Assembly: GCA_020736575.1 (NCBI GenBank)
Contig: JAGPYM010000034.1
Span: forward strand, 124,001-188,000
From: Thelonectria olida
Lineage: Eukaryota; Ascomycota; Sordariomycetes; Hypocreales; Nectriaceae
Length of the DNA: 64,000 nt
Direction: 5' to 3'
Shown: in pieces, positions 44,988-56,608 of the stretch
Layout of the letters: each line of letters starts with the position of its first letter
Numbering within the stretch: the first letter of the stretch is position 1
Notes under the pieces: model-generated
What the model was told of the DNA's origin: nothing
Database searches by the model: none
Seen by the model: the letters and a program-made list of their open reading frames with translations, nothing else
Program-made: the position numbers and the translations under genes

Positions 44988-46776
44988 ATGGCCGAATTGG
45001 GACTCGCTGTTGTCGGGACAGTAGATCTCTGCTTCACGTAAGTAGGACGGAACCCATTTGGCAATTGGGGCTTCTTCCCACCCATCGGATCTGTTGAATT
45101 GTCCTGGCTGACCATGCATGTGCCTCTCAGGTGGGGTAACAAGCTCATCAGCCTTTGCAACAGCTATCGCCATGCCGATGAAGAGATCAAGGCGCGCTCT
45201 CTCCGCTTGGAGGCTGGCTGGCTCAAGACGGAGAGGCAGCTCGACTTTATGAAGCAAATCAGCGCCGAAATGGATGATTACCACCGCAGCATCAATCTCC
45301 GGACTACGGAGCAGCTACACAGCAACCTCAGAATTGCTTGGGACAAGATTAACGAGTCAGTATTATTACACGGCCATGCCGCGTTGTGAAGAATGAGTTT
45401 CTAACGATTTGAACAGCGTTTCCGAGATGCGAGAAGAAGACGAGGCTGGAATGTTCCGACACTTTCGGCGCAAGTCCCTGCGCTGGAAGTATGCCTTGTT
45501 TAAAGAAGGCATCGACGCCGCCATCGAGGAGTTGGACAGGTGGCACGCAACGGCCGACCCCAGCTGGTACCTACTCCTCCGGATATCCAACGCCAAAATC
45601 GATCAGGCCCTCATCCGCCACGACAACGACTCCACCATCGTCTTTACCTCCGCCCGAAGGGTCAGAGATGTGAGGAAGAACCAAGCAAAGGCCGGTGTGT
45701 TCCTACCGGCCAAAGATCTGGAGAGCATGGTCATATACGAGAAGCCCCTCTGCACGGCAAAGATGGCCCAGAGGATGAGCACTGGAAGGGGGCCGCAGAA
45801 TATGATCTTGACGACTCTTGAGTGTCCTACGGGGGCTAGAGTCGACCTCGTCGCCAAGGAAGTGAGAGAGCTGGCGTCCAAACTGGCCGTAGACGACCCC
45901 AACAGTGCCAAAACCTTTGGACTCCTACCATGCAAGGGAGTGGTAAGAAAGGTAACCTACCATCCGAATGATCCGCCATCAACTTCCTTCACCATGGTAT
46001 TTCGCTCTCCGGACAACCAGTCGGAGATGTCGAGCCTGAGGAGCAAGCTCCTCTCAAGGGATGCCTCTGTCACTCTCGGAGACAGGTTCGTCTTTGCCCG
46101 CCAGCTGGCCACGTCGATTGCCTACATCCATACCTTGGGTTTTGTGCACAAGAGCGTACGACCTGAAAATATCCTGATATTCGAAGCAACATCGGCAACG
46201 CCTACGGCAACTGCGTACCTGGCCGGATTCGACAACTTCCGCAAGGAAGAGGGAAGGACCTACCGGCAAGGCCTGTTCGAGTGGGAGAAGAACATGTACC
46301 AGCATCCCTCGCGGCAAGGCTTGAGCCCGAGGCAGGACTACGTCATGCAGCACGACATTTACAGCCTTGGCGTATGCCTGCTGGAGATTGGACTTTGGGA
46401 CTCGTTTGTCTGCTACGACTCCGAGGGCAGAAACCCAGTCACGTCGTCGTTGCTGAGCCCGTTTGCGAGGGATTGCCAGGCGGGGCGGGCCAATATATCT
46501 GCCTCCAAGGACTATCTCGTCCGTCTCTGTCGCGATCGACTGCCTCGGCACATGGGACGCAAGTACTACGAGGTAGTGGTGACATGCCTGACGTGCTTGG
46601 ACCCCGACAACGTTGATTTCGGTGATGAGCGAGAGTTTATGGACAACGACGGCATACTAGTCGGCGTGAGATATATTGAAAAGGTACATCGCCTTTAGTT
46701 ACAGTATCCCGTTATTCCAACTACTAACACTCTATGTTCACAGGTTCTTTCTCGTCTCAACGAAATATCAATTTAG
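44988..46776 (+). CDS. HeLo-type domain protein with C-terminal pseudokinase, 524 aa
   Basis: Four exons: 44988-45037, 45131-45355, 45417-46683 and 46744-46776. The N-terminus (AELGLAVVGTVDLCFTWG) and the following four-helix region (to about residue 170, ending DPSWYLLLRISNAKIDQ) match the fungal HeLo / prion-inhibition-and-propagation type, a membrane-targeting helical bundle in cell-death proteins. Residues about 270-515 are a kinase-like fold: SIAYIHTLGFVHKSVRPENIL, LAGFDNFR, QHDIYSLGVCLLEIGLW. The catalytic loop reads HKS (336-338) instead of HRD, and GFD replaces DFG, so it should be catalytically dead. This HeLo plus pseudokinase order parallels animal and plant MLKL. The last coding exon has only 11 codons. 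Convergent with the active kinase-WD40 gene, 82 bp between stops. Cytosolic or membrane-associated; death function is inferred. Confidence 0.85.
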
Positions 46777-46858
46777 AGGGTGGCTCGGCGCCGCATTCCG
46801 TGATCAATGATATTGGTAAACTCATCGTAGATTAGAGATCTAAGAGAATCTAAAAGAA

Positions 46859-49377
46859 CTATCGTTGGGTATTTTCCCAAATGTTGACCATGCTGCCTTG
46901 CACAGATACTAAAAAGAGACCATTTAGTGATAACGCAAGGTGGTCGACGGGGCTTCTAGGTCTATCCTCCCTCGGCAAGGTCCACTGTGTAAGGCTTCCA
47001 TCTTTGTCACGTTCCCATATGTCTATTCGCCCATCTTCCCGGCCAGTTGCTGTTATCCGAGAGTTTGACGAGAATGCAACCGAGAGAATGGGACTTCTGG
47101 ACCTTAAGTTCTTTTCTATCGTCCAAGTTCCTCGGTCGTCGTTTTCGTAGAGAAACGTTTCGTTCCCACACCCAAGTACAAGCCGTTGGCTGTCTGGCGA
47201 GAATTCAGCCACGGTCACACTCTTTGAGGGGATACCAGCAGGCAATAGGCACTGTCTTGTTCGAGAACCACTCAAGTCGCGAATCCACGTGTTGTGCCAC
47301 ATTCGGTTGGAAGACTCAACTAGCCACCGGCCATCTGACGAACAGGCAATTCCATGATATTCGTGATCTTTTAGGTTCTTTAGTCGCTGCTCGTTTTTGA
47401 AGTGCCCATCTGAGTTGCACTTCCAGACATCGATGTCCTGCGACTTCTGTCCTTTAGTAGAAAGCCTCCCCATGATTATAAGTACCAGACCACTCTGTGA
47501 GAGGGTGAATGAGGTGTAGGATCCACTTTTGGGAATATTACCATGGCGCTGGACTGGTTGAAACCGATCTTGATGATCAAGCTGCCAAGTGCTAGGCAAT
47601 GCGTTGGAATAATCCTTTGTTACGAGCTGTCGGTTAGTGGTAAAGACGATTTGATCAAAATATTGTGAGATGGACTGGAGGGTCTGTCTCCTTTGGAAAA
47701 AGCAGCCCATATGCTCTGTAGGCATTCTCACAAGTTTCCAGATGCCGATAGTTGAACGGGTGCCAAGAATCACCGCGAGCATTTCTCCGTTTGGTGAGAA
47801 AGCAACATCATGGACCCAGCCCAGAGCCCCGACAAGTGAGTACATTGTTCTGAACTTGCTGCTGTCGGGGGGCATTACGTCATGTGAAATCCCCCCTATT
47901 GTTGTCTGTATCAGTTTGTTGGCTGGCTCCGTTAAATTTGCTGCGGTAGGGCTAGGTTGGCGATGCTGAGAGGGTGAAGAGTCGTGACTCGCTGTCACTG
48001 AGAGCCGAGAGTCTGGTCGTGCTTTTCTGTAACCAGTTAGTTTCCTCTTCTCCCCGCCATTGTTCAGTTCAGCCTGCAGACCTTATCGTAGCAGGACTCT
48101 GTTCGGAGTTCTCGGGAAGAGATTCAACAACGACAGGGGCTTCGGGAACGCCAAGAGCAGGATTGAATGTTGACCAGCACCCAGAAGCTTCTTCTTCCCC
48201 CTGGGAACTGGGCTTTGAGGCTGTCGAGTTTACCTCAGGCTCAAGATTAGTAGTCGAAGGGTTGGCAGGTGATACCCACAAGCTTGCCAAGGCCTGCGCT
48301 GCTGTTGGGCGCTGCCGTGGAGAAGGATTCATTAATGAAGAGATGAAGGCAGTACATTCAGCGCTTAGTGAATCATCGCTTGGAAAAGGGCTGCCCACAA
48401 TCACGTAACGATACAGGTCTCGGGATTGCGGAGAAAACGGCAGTCGGCCGGCGGCGATTCGGAAAGTAATGGTGCCAACGGACCAGATGTCGACCGCAAG
48501 AGAAAAGCCCTGGTTTGGTTCAAGGTCCAGATCGGAGGGCGCAAAGAGCCCTCGAACCTCGGGTGCAAGATATGGTTCTGTGCCGACTTGTGTGCGTAGA
48601 GCGGTTGACTCTATCTGCTTGCTCGCACCAAAATCAGATATCTTGACCCACCAGTTGGGGCCTTTCTGCTGGACGAGGATGTTCTAATAAAGGTGTCTGG
48701 TGAGAATGGGCAAATCTCGGAGCTAAGTAAATGGTATGCCGGTGAGACAAGTTTCTGGAAGACTTACACCCGGCTTTATATCACGATGAGCAAATTGGCT
48801 TTGGTGCATAAAAACAAGGCCTTGTAGAATTTGAAAGCTGATTGCCCTCGCTTCGACCTCGGGAAGCGGCTTGCTGAGGTATGACTCCAAATCGCCCAGC
48901 GGGTGATACTCCATAGCGATGAAGATGGAATCTTGACTATCGTACCAGCCAAATGACTGGACAAAACAATCCCGATACTATTAACATGACACCGTAAGCA
49001 GACATACACGCGAAAGCAACCAACGAGCGGGGCTAATCTTGTGGACATCGTACCCGCTCGTGAGAGAACTTGATGACTGCTAGAAGCTCTCGAGATAGGA
49101 CAATAGGCTCGACTGTAGACGAGCCGAACGTCGTCTGGATCTCCTTAACGGCTCGGGTTTTGCCAGCGGAAGGGCCTGAGGTGCAGTGTTCCAGCCGGAC
49201 GACACCAAACGTGCCACGGCCGAGGTTCTTAGTGCGCTCCCATTTCTCCTTCACCGGGGTCCGCCATTGCCCCGTTGCTGGGTTGGAGACGTACTTGGTC
49301 TGGGTGGTGCTGCCATCGCTCGCAATGGTACTGTCGAGTTTCCAGTCACGGACCAGGTCGGATATCACGTCGTCCAT
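46859..49377 (-). CDS. Ser/Thr protein kinase fused to a WD40 propeller, 767 aa
   Basis: Four exons: 49054-49377, 48768-48977, 48082-48683 and 46859-48026; 2304 nt with consistent phases. Kinase domain (about 44-345): Gly-rich loop GRGTFGVV (53-60), Lys78 in AVKEI, HRDIKPGNIL with catalytic Asp174, DFG at 195-197, an APEV activation-segment end and DIWSVGTITF, so all catalytic residues are present. A low-complexity linker (about 345-400) is spanned by the intron 48027-48081. The C-terminal half has WD40-like repeats: VHDVAFSPNGEMLAV ... IGIWKL, TVAEFSPDSQRLVLGC, ILSVAFSSNSRITATG ... RIDIWERD and HLALSLNGLFLVS ... VNIWE. Such a propeller usually senses or binds partners. The gene ends 82 bp from the HeLo-pseudokinase, suggesting a functional pair. 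Exact role unknown. Confidence 0.88.
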
Positions 49378-49860
49378 GGGGTCGCGACTCGAAAGAGGGA
49401 GGATGCGGCGGGCAGATTCAGGCAGACCTCACGCACAACTCGCAAAAGTGATGGGCTGCGGGGAACATGGCCCACACGTGATAATCATTGTCCAAGTCGC
49501 GACGCGCCTCAGCCTCCCAAATCTGCCTTGTTGGGGGCGCTTGTTATGCACAATGCGGCTGAGTCCTGAGAAGAGGTACCTGGCCTCGTTACGGCTACTC
49601 CGAGACCCCCATAGTCTACCCATCGCCCAAAATCTCATCTTCCGACGCATGAAGCATGACGAGCGACACCATTTTGCGTTCCTGGAACAAGGCACGTTAG
49701 CATCTTTGCGGGCTCTCTCTCTTTGACATACCTCTGGTTTGGAATGCGGGAGGAATGCAGCCGCGACGCCAACGATGCATCTTTCTTCTGGTGCTCGATG
49801 CATCGCCCACGTCCCATTGTTTTCGCCAAAGACCATACTTCTTCCTCGGTTCGTTCGAAG
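49378..49860. other. Intergenic, 483 bp
   Basis: Promoter of the kinase-WD40 gene and 3' flank of the next minus-strand gene. Overlapping short open frames on both strands look like chance. Confidence 0.45.
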
Positions 49861-52486
49861 CTATTTCAAACTCCAGTCAGCGACAAGAAAACCCTCGTGT
49901 GTGTTGTGTGTGGACGTAGTACACACCATCAGCCCAGTCAGCTCTTCGCCTTGGGGCACTCCAATCTCCGTGACGCGTTCGCCCCAGACTTCTTTTACAT
50001 GGAAGTCGACGGTCATGAGCTCCGAATTCTCGTTGTTAGTATCTTGCCCCGTCCGTCGGTCGCAGGTCCCAAACCAGAACCTGCGGAGCATATGTTTCAT
50101 AAACTTAGCCTTGAGGCCGAGTAATTTGGCGCCGGAGGAGCCATCTACAGACGGTGCCACGAGGGCTGAGACGTGAGTAAGCGCTGCTTCGTCCTCGATT
50201 TCCTCAGTCCAGAGAAGAACTTGATATGGCACAAGGTCTTCCTCGGGATTCAAAGGGACTGGAAACATTGGAACAAGTCCCAAATTAGAGCGAGACCACA
50301 TTGGACCACAGCCGTCGCACTCGAGGGTGCCGCCCCCCACCACCACCGAAGATTTGACCACAACATTTTCTTCGGGTGTAGTTCACTCTCCGACGCCGTG
50401 GAAATAGTTGGTGTCTCTGCGCATTGGAGTATCCCCAACCTGACCAGTCTCCCGTCCTGTAGTTTGGGCATGGTCAGAGTACAGTCCCGTCAAACCATAC
50501 CTACATGCACTTACCTCGTCCACCTGTCCCGTGACGCCGACAAGGCAATAGCCTTCTGTGACCAACAACGGCCTGATGCCCAAAGAACGCCTCGTATTGC
50601 CAAACGTGTACTGGATTCCCCATTTACTCTTTGCTCCGTCAGTCTTCTCGTCAAAAGCCACCCAGGCTAGGCACTTACACAAACACTGACACCAAGGATG
50701 GCCATTGTGGCCACGTCTGGAGCGTCAGCTGTCGGGCCAATATGGAGCAGTATCGTATGTATCCATTCCTTGAGGCGCATCGCGCTTCTGGTATGCCCAG
50801 GCTCTGCTCGACCGGATCCCAACATTCGTCGGCTTGTACCCGCGACGATGCCGAGTCCCGCCAACGCGCCTTGATGGTCCCAAACAAGCTCGAGAATATA
50901 GGGTTCGTTCATCTCCTCTCGCGAATAGGCCCATAAACAGCTTTCCATCTTCTCTTCCTTGAATAGGTTGGTGTTTGCCACTTTGACCGAGTACGGGCAG
51001 TGAGATCCATCGACGATGAACTCAATAGGCTGGGTGGAGGTTTGCTTCTGCTGCTTTTTGGAATACTCTGCCTCAATCTGTAGAGAAACGTTCCAAATGC
51101 GGCGACGATTTGCAATGGAAAGAAAGGGCGCCTTGACTCCATACACAGGGTCAGTCACAGTATCCAACCAAGAGTACAGCGATTTGTAGTCGGCTCCCTC
51201 CAGCATATGTTCACTAAAGATGTCTCCCATATCCCAGAGCCACGGCATATCCTCCAACAGCCGTTGTTTCCAGAACTGGTTGTCATGTGTAGCCTGATGG
51301 ACGGCTTGCGATACGTCATAGAGCTGTACCAGCTCGGCCGCCGGCAAAAGCTTTGCGATACAGCGGAGAATATCCAATGGAAGCTTGTCGAACGGGTCTG
51401 GCCCATGATCAGACGGCCCAGGAACGACGGTATCCGAGGAATGTTGCAAAGCTTTCCCAACGATCTTCTCGGTGAGGTGACGACGAAAATCTTCAACTTC
51501 CAGGGGGTTAGCGACGGTGAACTACAATCCCCGTTAGTAAACGACAGATCAAAGCTCAATTTATGTGAGAATTCATAATCTCACTTCCTCTCCTATAATC
51601 TTTTCCCATATCTCCTGCTTCCCGGATATGTTGCCGTAGTCAACATCGAGACTATCATAGCTCGTTAGTTGCGACATGGCGTCAAATAGAATATCCTTGT
51701 CGACATTGGCGATACCTCCCGAAGGAGAAATTGTTCTCGCAAAGGTCTCTAAACAGGGAGGATGGAAGGGGAATACGGGTATCTGGCATGGTTCCCGGTT
51801 CAGCCAGTCCCCGCGGTGGTAGCTGGAAGATTCTCGTCAGCGGCGAGCCCGGCGACAAGAGTTGATGGAATCGTACCAGGAATAGTTTTCATGTCCTGGT
51901 TGGGCAGGATCTAGCAATGTGAGTGCTTTGTTAGTCGTAAAATGCAGGAAACAAACGGCTTACCGACTCCAGGCTGGACAGCAATCGCACGCTGGGATGA
52001 TCAATCAGACTGACAAACGTCTAAACGGCTCTCACAAGGCAACTTACGAACGCATGATAAGTCGCACGGCCGGTGATAAAGGCCCTTTTCCCTCTCAATC
52101 ATATTTCTCAGAGCTTTGTTCGCGATAATTACTCACCTATTCATGCCATCTACGCATGGGTTGAAACCAAGATAACGCACATCTGCCAACCAGGTGGCAT
52201 TCTCCTCGCTCACAAGACGAGGATCATAGCGGATGAGGTCCTGCGGCTCAGGAGTCCATTGTTCCCCATCTTTCTCGTCTCCCATGCTCTCGAATTCTTC
52301 CTCTTCTCCACCCCCCGATTCCAAGCCGCGTTCCCTCCGCATCATCGAGACTCGCGCATCACGGCGTTTCAGTGCTCGGGGATCGGTCGAGCCAATCCCC
52401 CAGTCTTCGACTCGCCGGAGAGGACCACCGCATATTGCACAGTAGAACTCCTCTGGGGTATCACCTGGGTTCACATTTGGATCCAT
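49861..52486 (-). CDS. F-box domain protein with N-terminal Cys-rich module; frame broken near 3' end
   Basis: Exons: 52137-52486, 52048-52084, 51964-51991, 51877-51910, 51585-51822, 50679-51521, 50515-50628 and 49861-50456. Phases agree through exon 7. The last exon needs one extra base (or two fewer) to pass from the LVRLGILQCAETP frame into the CDGCGPMWSRSN frame that ends at 49861. The simplest site is a run of six G (C6 at 50333-50338), so the gene is frameshifted, or the run was miscounted. The protein begins with CAICGGPL, then WLADVRYLGFNP, an ITGRATYHAF segment, FPFHPPCLE, and an F-box at about residues 275-320 (FDKLPLDILRCIAKLLP). The C-terminal region is of unknown fold with a QVLLW segment. 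This N-module/F-box family is common and variable in Sordariomycetes; probably an SCF adaptor. Three small exons (28-37 nt) were placed by frame continuity. Confidence 0.65.
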
Positions 52487-53264
52487 TGATAAAGCAAGAC
52501 AGCCAGACAGCTGTCAGATGAAAAACCAAAAAAGACGTACTCTCAGAAACAAGTCAACTGACAACGTATTGGTAAGGGGTGAGGAATCAGCGCATTCCAT
52601 TCACAAAGATTGAACAACTTACGATGACGGGCAGCGGGCCAACATACCGATGGAAGCGAATGGACGAGTCTGGAAAGGAATAAAAAGAATGGGCCACTGA
52701 CCCCAAAAAATGTGATTTCACCCGGGCTCGAACTGGGACCTTCTCAACCAGCTATACGGAGTACCACAAAGAGCATTATGATGCGCTCCCCACTCTCTCA
52801 ATACCGACCATTTTGACCACCCGCAAGCGCAATACCCTAGGCACAAGGACAACTTGAAACAAGGATGATCCTTTCACCAATTGCTGCCGTGGTCATGACC
52901 TCTGATCCTAAACCTGGGGGGCACTGATGATTCACTGCCCGGCAGTGGTGTGTTCAGTGCCGTGCCAGTGAGTCGACGGCCAGCTATAATTAAACTGTTG
53001 GCCGCCGTTTCCACGGTTTCAATTCATAGGCGGTCAACAATGAGATCACATCGACGCCGACTCGGGATACTAATATCTAGCGTCCACATAGAGCGTTTAT
53101 TTTTCCTGGGGAATTCTATATATAGCGTGAGAATGATCAATAAATAACAACACAAATGCCCTCATGTGTGCCAACCCGTCTATGCATGCATGTATCACAC
53201 CCATTCGTTGCCCCAACAATTCCTGCATATTCTGATGCAGACTATTTACCACCGCCTGCATCGT
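52487..53264. other. Intergenic, 778 bp
   Basis: Promoter of the F-box gene and 3' flank of the secreted-protein gene; contains the tRNA-like remnant described separately. Confidence 0.45.
52714..52806 (-). pseudogene. tRNA-like remnant (possibly tRNA-Met derived)
   Basis: On the minus strand a T-arm-like segment (CCCAG-TTCGAGC-CCGGG, one mismatch) follows a D-arm/anticodon-like stretch GGGGAGCGCATCATAATGC about 45 bases upstream. The CAT triplet in ATCATAA recalls an elongator tRNA-Met loop. I cannot find a 5' strand that pairs with the TGAAATC acceptor, nor a good anticodon stem, so it is either a decayed tRNA or chance. Confidence 0.25.
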
Positions 53265-53834
53265 TTATTCGTCGTAGCTAATGTGCAGAACGGCCGGATT
53301 ACCCGAGTCCTTGGACCAAATCGCAAAGCTGCCCGACTCGGTGCCCAGGTAGATGGAAAAGGCGCCGTTCTTGGCCGCCTTCTTGCACGCAGGCGTGACG
53401 TCAAACGCCGGCAGGTTGCTCAGCGCAGGCACCTGGACCTTGTTGAAGACGTCGCCGGCGTCGGGCGCGTTCTCGCCGTCGATGGTGTCCTCGTTCCATG
53501 TGGACGACTTGGCGCGCGCGACAGTCACGTTGACAGGGTATTGCGGCAGCTTGGTGAAGGCGGGCATCTGCACAGTGCACTTGGTGACGGACGAGGCGGG
53601 GACGGGGAGCTTGAAGCCGACGATGCTACGGATGTAGGCCAGGCCGCCCGTGTTGGCTTGGAGGGTTTCGTTGTGGCCGAGGGTGCACTTGTAGCAGTTG
53701 TGGTCGGGACAGTCGATGCAGCTCACGGTGGAGCGGAGGATCGTGGAGTCTTTGAGGGCGGGACGGGCGATCTCTGTCGCTTGAGCGAGCGAGATGAGGC
53801 TCACGGCAGAGAGGATGATGGTAGAGAAATGCAT
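53265..53834 (-). CDS. Secreted protein, DNRLRE/CBM96-like beta-sandwich, 189 aa
   Basis: A single exon with a signal peptide (residues 1-19, ending LAQA). A Cys pair-rich stretch follows (SCIDCPDHNCYKCTLGHNE). From about residue 63 the pattern fits a DNRLRE/CBM96-type domain: AYIRSIVGFKLP, VTKCTVQMP, the diagnostic WNEDTIDGENAP stretch, FDVTPACKKAAKNGAFSIY, and the end SKDSGNPAVLHISY. In other organisms this module binds uronic-acid polysaccharides such as alginate or pectin and usually accompanies a catalytic domain; here it stands alone. It could be a binding protein or effector acting outside the cell. No introns; intact. Confidence 0.7.
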   Translation of the reverse strand: MHFSTIILSAVSLISLAQATEIARPALKDSTILRSTVSCIDCPDHNCYKCTLGHNETLQANTGGLAYIRSIVGFKLPVPASSVTKCTVQMPAFTKLPQYPVNVTVARAKSSTWNEDTIDGENAPDAGDVFNKVQVPALSNLPAFDVTPACKKAAKNGAFSIYLGTESGSFAIWSKDSGNPAVLHISYDE

Positions 53835-55083
53835 CTTGATGGTGTTGGCGGGTGATTGATTGAGCTGTGTTTCTTAGGTTGATGCAGTGTAAGAGTGAGA
53901 CTTGTGAGATGTCTTGGCTGTGACTGCAGAAAACACTTTCACCGCATGAAGCAAGAGAGGCTGCTTTTATAGATGAACTGCCTAGTAAACATAGAGGCAA
54001 GCAGCAGCGTAATTAGCTGACATTCACATATACGAAGAGGATGGTTACTTCGACATCAACAAGCTCCAGCGCCATTCACGAGGGCAACCAGCCAGCCGAA
54101 CAAAGGTGAGACAAAGTAAGCCTAATAATATCGCCGTATCATGTGTTTACCGTGCAGCCCATGTCCTCGAGCCAATCAAGATTCGCAAAGGCACATCTTC
54201 AGCCCTCGAATTATGTCATTCATATACCGTCGGGCAAATACCACGTCCGCCATGACGAGGGCCCGGCAGGTTGACAGCGTGTGGGGCAGGCCTCGTGTTA
54301 GTTGAGGGTGCACGAATAGGATGCCAGTGATGCACGGCTTATGTTGGCTCGAGAATAGGTTGCACAGTACGAATGGGCTTTTGGTTCCGCCGTTTGATGA
54401 CCCTCATTGGACTTATGGCAGAGAGGGAGAAGACGGAGGGTAAGATGGAGTGGAGCGACCAGCAAGCCACCGTCAAAGGGCCTCAAATTTGGGTGAGAAA
54501 ATAAAGTGGCCAAGGGATCGACACGGGGAGGCGCGTGTGCATTCCGTATGCACAGAGCTGCATTGAGAAGAGACCGGAAGTAACGTTTATTCGATGAGGA
54601 GGCTCAAGGTTGGGGAGAGTAATAGACTGCCGTATGATATGAAGAGGCATCAAATTGTTCTGCTCAGCGGGCATCTGGGCACGGGGGAAGTGGCAAAATA
54701 AATGCAGCAAAGTGGACATGACGAGGTCGTGGTACTGTCGGCATTATTCGTATAGGCTCATGATTACAATGCCCATCCTTGTGTATGAATATGCATATGT
54801 CTGCTACTCTCTCGGAACGAGACACGGTCAGCTTGGAGTCTTCTCAGTTGCGAAAATGGCCATCTAGATATTCTAGAGAGCAGTCATGAGAGAGACCAGC
54901 AGAATAACATGTCCAAAGATAGCCAGAGATGGACGCGTACAAAGTAAACAAAATGGTATAGATCAAGCGAAATGGTAATAAATTTACAAGACTCCTAACC
55001 CATGCTAATGTTCATCCTCGTCAACCCACATCATACAAACACCAGATCGTCTACGCTCATTACCCATCTTCTCCTCGTCCCTT
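53835..55083. other. Intergenic, 1249 bp
   Basis: Promoter of the secreted-protein gene and 3' flank of the coiled-coil gene. Nothing else recognised. Confidence 0.45.
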
Positions 55084-56608
55084 CTATTCCCGTTCCACCT
55101 TCTCAACCTGGCTGAGATATGGCTGCTGCGCCGGCTGTCCCCTCGCCGCCAGCAACGACTCCAACAGCGAGCCAATCTCGGGGTATATTCGTTCAATGCT
55201 TGCCAGTCCCTCCGGCCCCAACTGCACCACCACGCCAAACATGTGCGCCAGCCGCGTCGCCTCGCTGCCGCGCGTGACGGCAGACTGCAGCCGCTGGATC
55301 TCCGCCTCCAGCCCGCTGCAGTTCTTTTCCGCCGCGTCCAGCTCCTCCCGCGCCCGCTCCAGCTTGTCCGTCTTGGCGGCGATGGCGGCTTCTTGCCGCT
55401 TCACCTCTTCAATCTTGATCGCCCGCTGCGAGTCGTAGCTTCGGATGGCCTGGGCAATTTCAGGAGGGAGCGACATGTTGTTTTCCTGGAGCGCTTGCAG
55501 CTGCGGTGCCAGCGCGTCCTGCTGTGACGTCTCCTCGTGCAGGCGCAGCAGCGTTTCTCTGCACTCGTCGATTTCGTCCTGGATCAGACGGACGCCACCT
55601 TGCGAAGTGCGTAGTTTGCTCATGGCATCTTGATGTATCGTTCGGTGAGGGAATATGTCTTTCTGCGCCATGACGAGAGGCTCGGTCAACGATCGCACGT
55701 GGGAATCGATGGCCGCGACAAACGTTGCGGCGGCGGGTTGGAGCGGTTCGTGGAGAGTTCCGGCGTAAAACGAGCGGGTAGGGTTATTGTACTAATGTGA
55801 CGGTTAGATGGCTTGAAGGGGGCACGAAAACAATGTCGCATACCGTGCTCGCGGTTGGAAACGACGGCGTCATGTGAAAAGCCGACATGGGCGAGCTGAA
55901 GAGCATCAGACTTTGGGCGGCACTCAGACGCGACCCCTCTGGCGAGCTGGGTCGGGCTCTCTTTTCGTCCGGCACTGGTATCTCGGATCCCGACCGTTTC
56001 AGGGCCTTGACGTTGCGAGGCTGTGGGGGAGAGGGCGGAGGATCGGGGGCAACGGTGATGGATGACGCGAGGTATTCGTCGCTTTCATTTGGCGACTTGC
56101 AGCCACGAGAAGCCATAGCCGACGGAGAGTCTGGGGGGTCGTTACTATTGCTGACAGCTCGTCTCCTTCGGCCCGATCGTCGCTCCGACAAACTGGTTTC
56201 CTCGACGTCTTCGTATTTCCTCTCAGGCCCCGGTGAAGTCTGCGACACCCTCACGAAGCGCTTCTTGGCGGCATGAACATCCTGCGCCATCAGCTTTCCC
56301 GTGTACGAAGGCTTCCTATCGCGCGACAGCGACTTCCTCAATTCGACGCGGAGGTCCTCAAGCGTTGCGGCGGGGTCCTTTGCGACGTGTTCGACGACCA
56401 GGGCGAGGTCCTCGAGGAGGTTGATGGCCCAGATCTTGGGGGGCGACTCGGGCACGATCTCCCAGGGCCAGACGCCCATTGCGCGGTAGATGCGGCGGGC
56501 GGCGCGGGCGCCACGGACTTGCAGGCTCGAGCCAAAGGGTTCGGGGATGCGGAGGGTGTCGGACGCAGCTCCATCGGGGTCGATTGGGGGCGGACGAGTT
56601 GACGGCAT
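55084..56608 (-). CDS. Hypothetical coiled-coil protein, 490 aa
   Basis: Two exons, 55844-56608 and 55084-55791 (GTATGC donor, ATTAG acceptor). Not recognised. The N-terminal 100 residues contain a helical domain (YRAMGVWPWEIVPESPPKIW, ALVVEHVAKDPAATLEDLR). Residues about 105-245 are disordered, basic and Ser/Pro-rich, with a nuclear-localisation-like RRSGRRRRAVSN. The C-terminal third is coiled coil (EIDECRETLLRLHEE, KLERAREELDAAEK) and ends in a short hydrophobic helix region. The pattern suggests a nuclear structural protein such as a kinetochore or chromatin component, but this is inference from composition. An in-frame ATG further upstream (near 56791) would add a basic stretch; ATG 56608 is preferred because the upstream part looks like 5' UTR. 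Confidence 0.7.

Noticed and set aside
49429..49836. 135-codon minus-strand frame between the kinase and F-box genes
   Set aside because: Arg/Cys-rich, overlaps equally long frames on the other strand and lies in the kinase promoter; no family resemblance.
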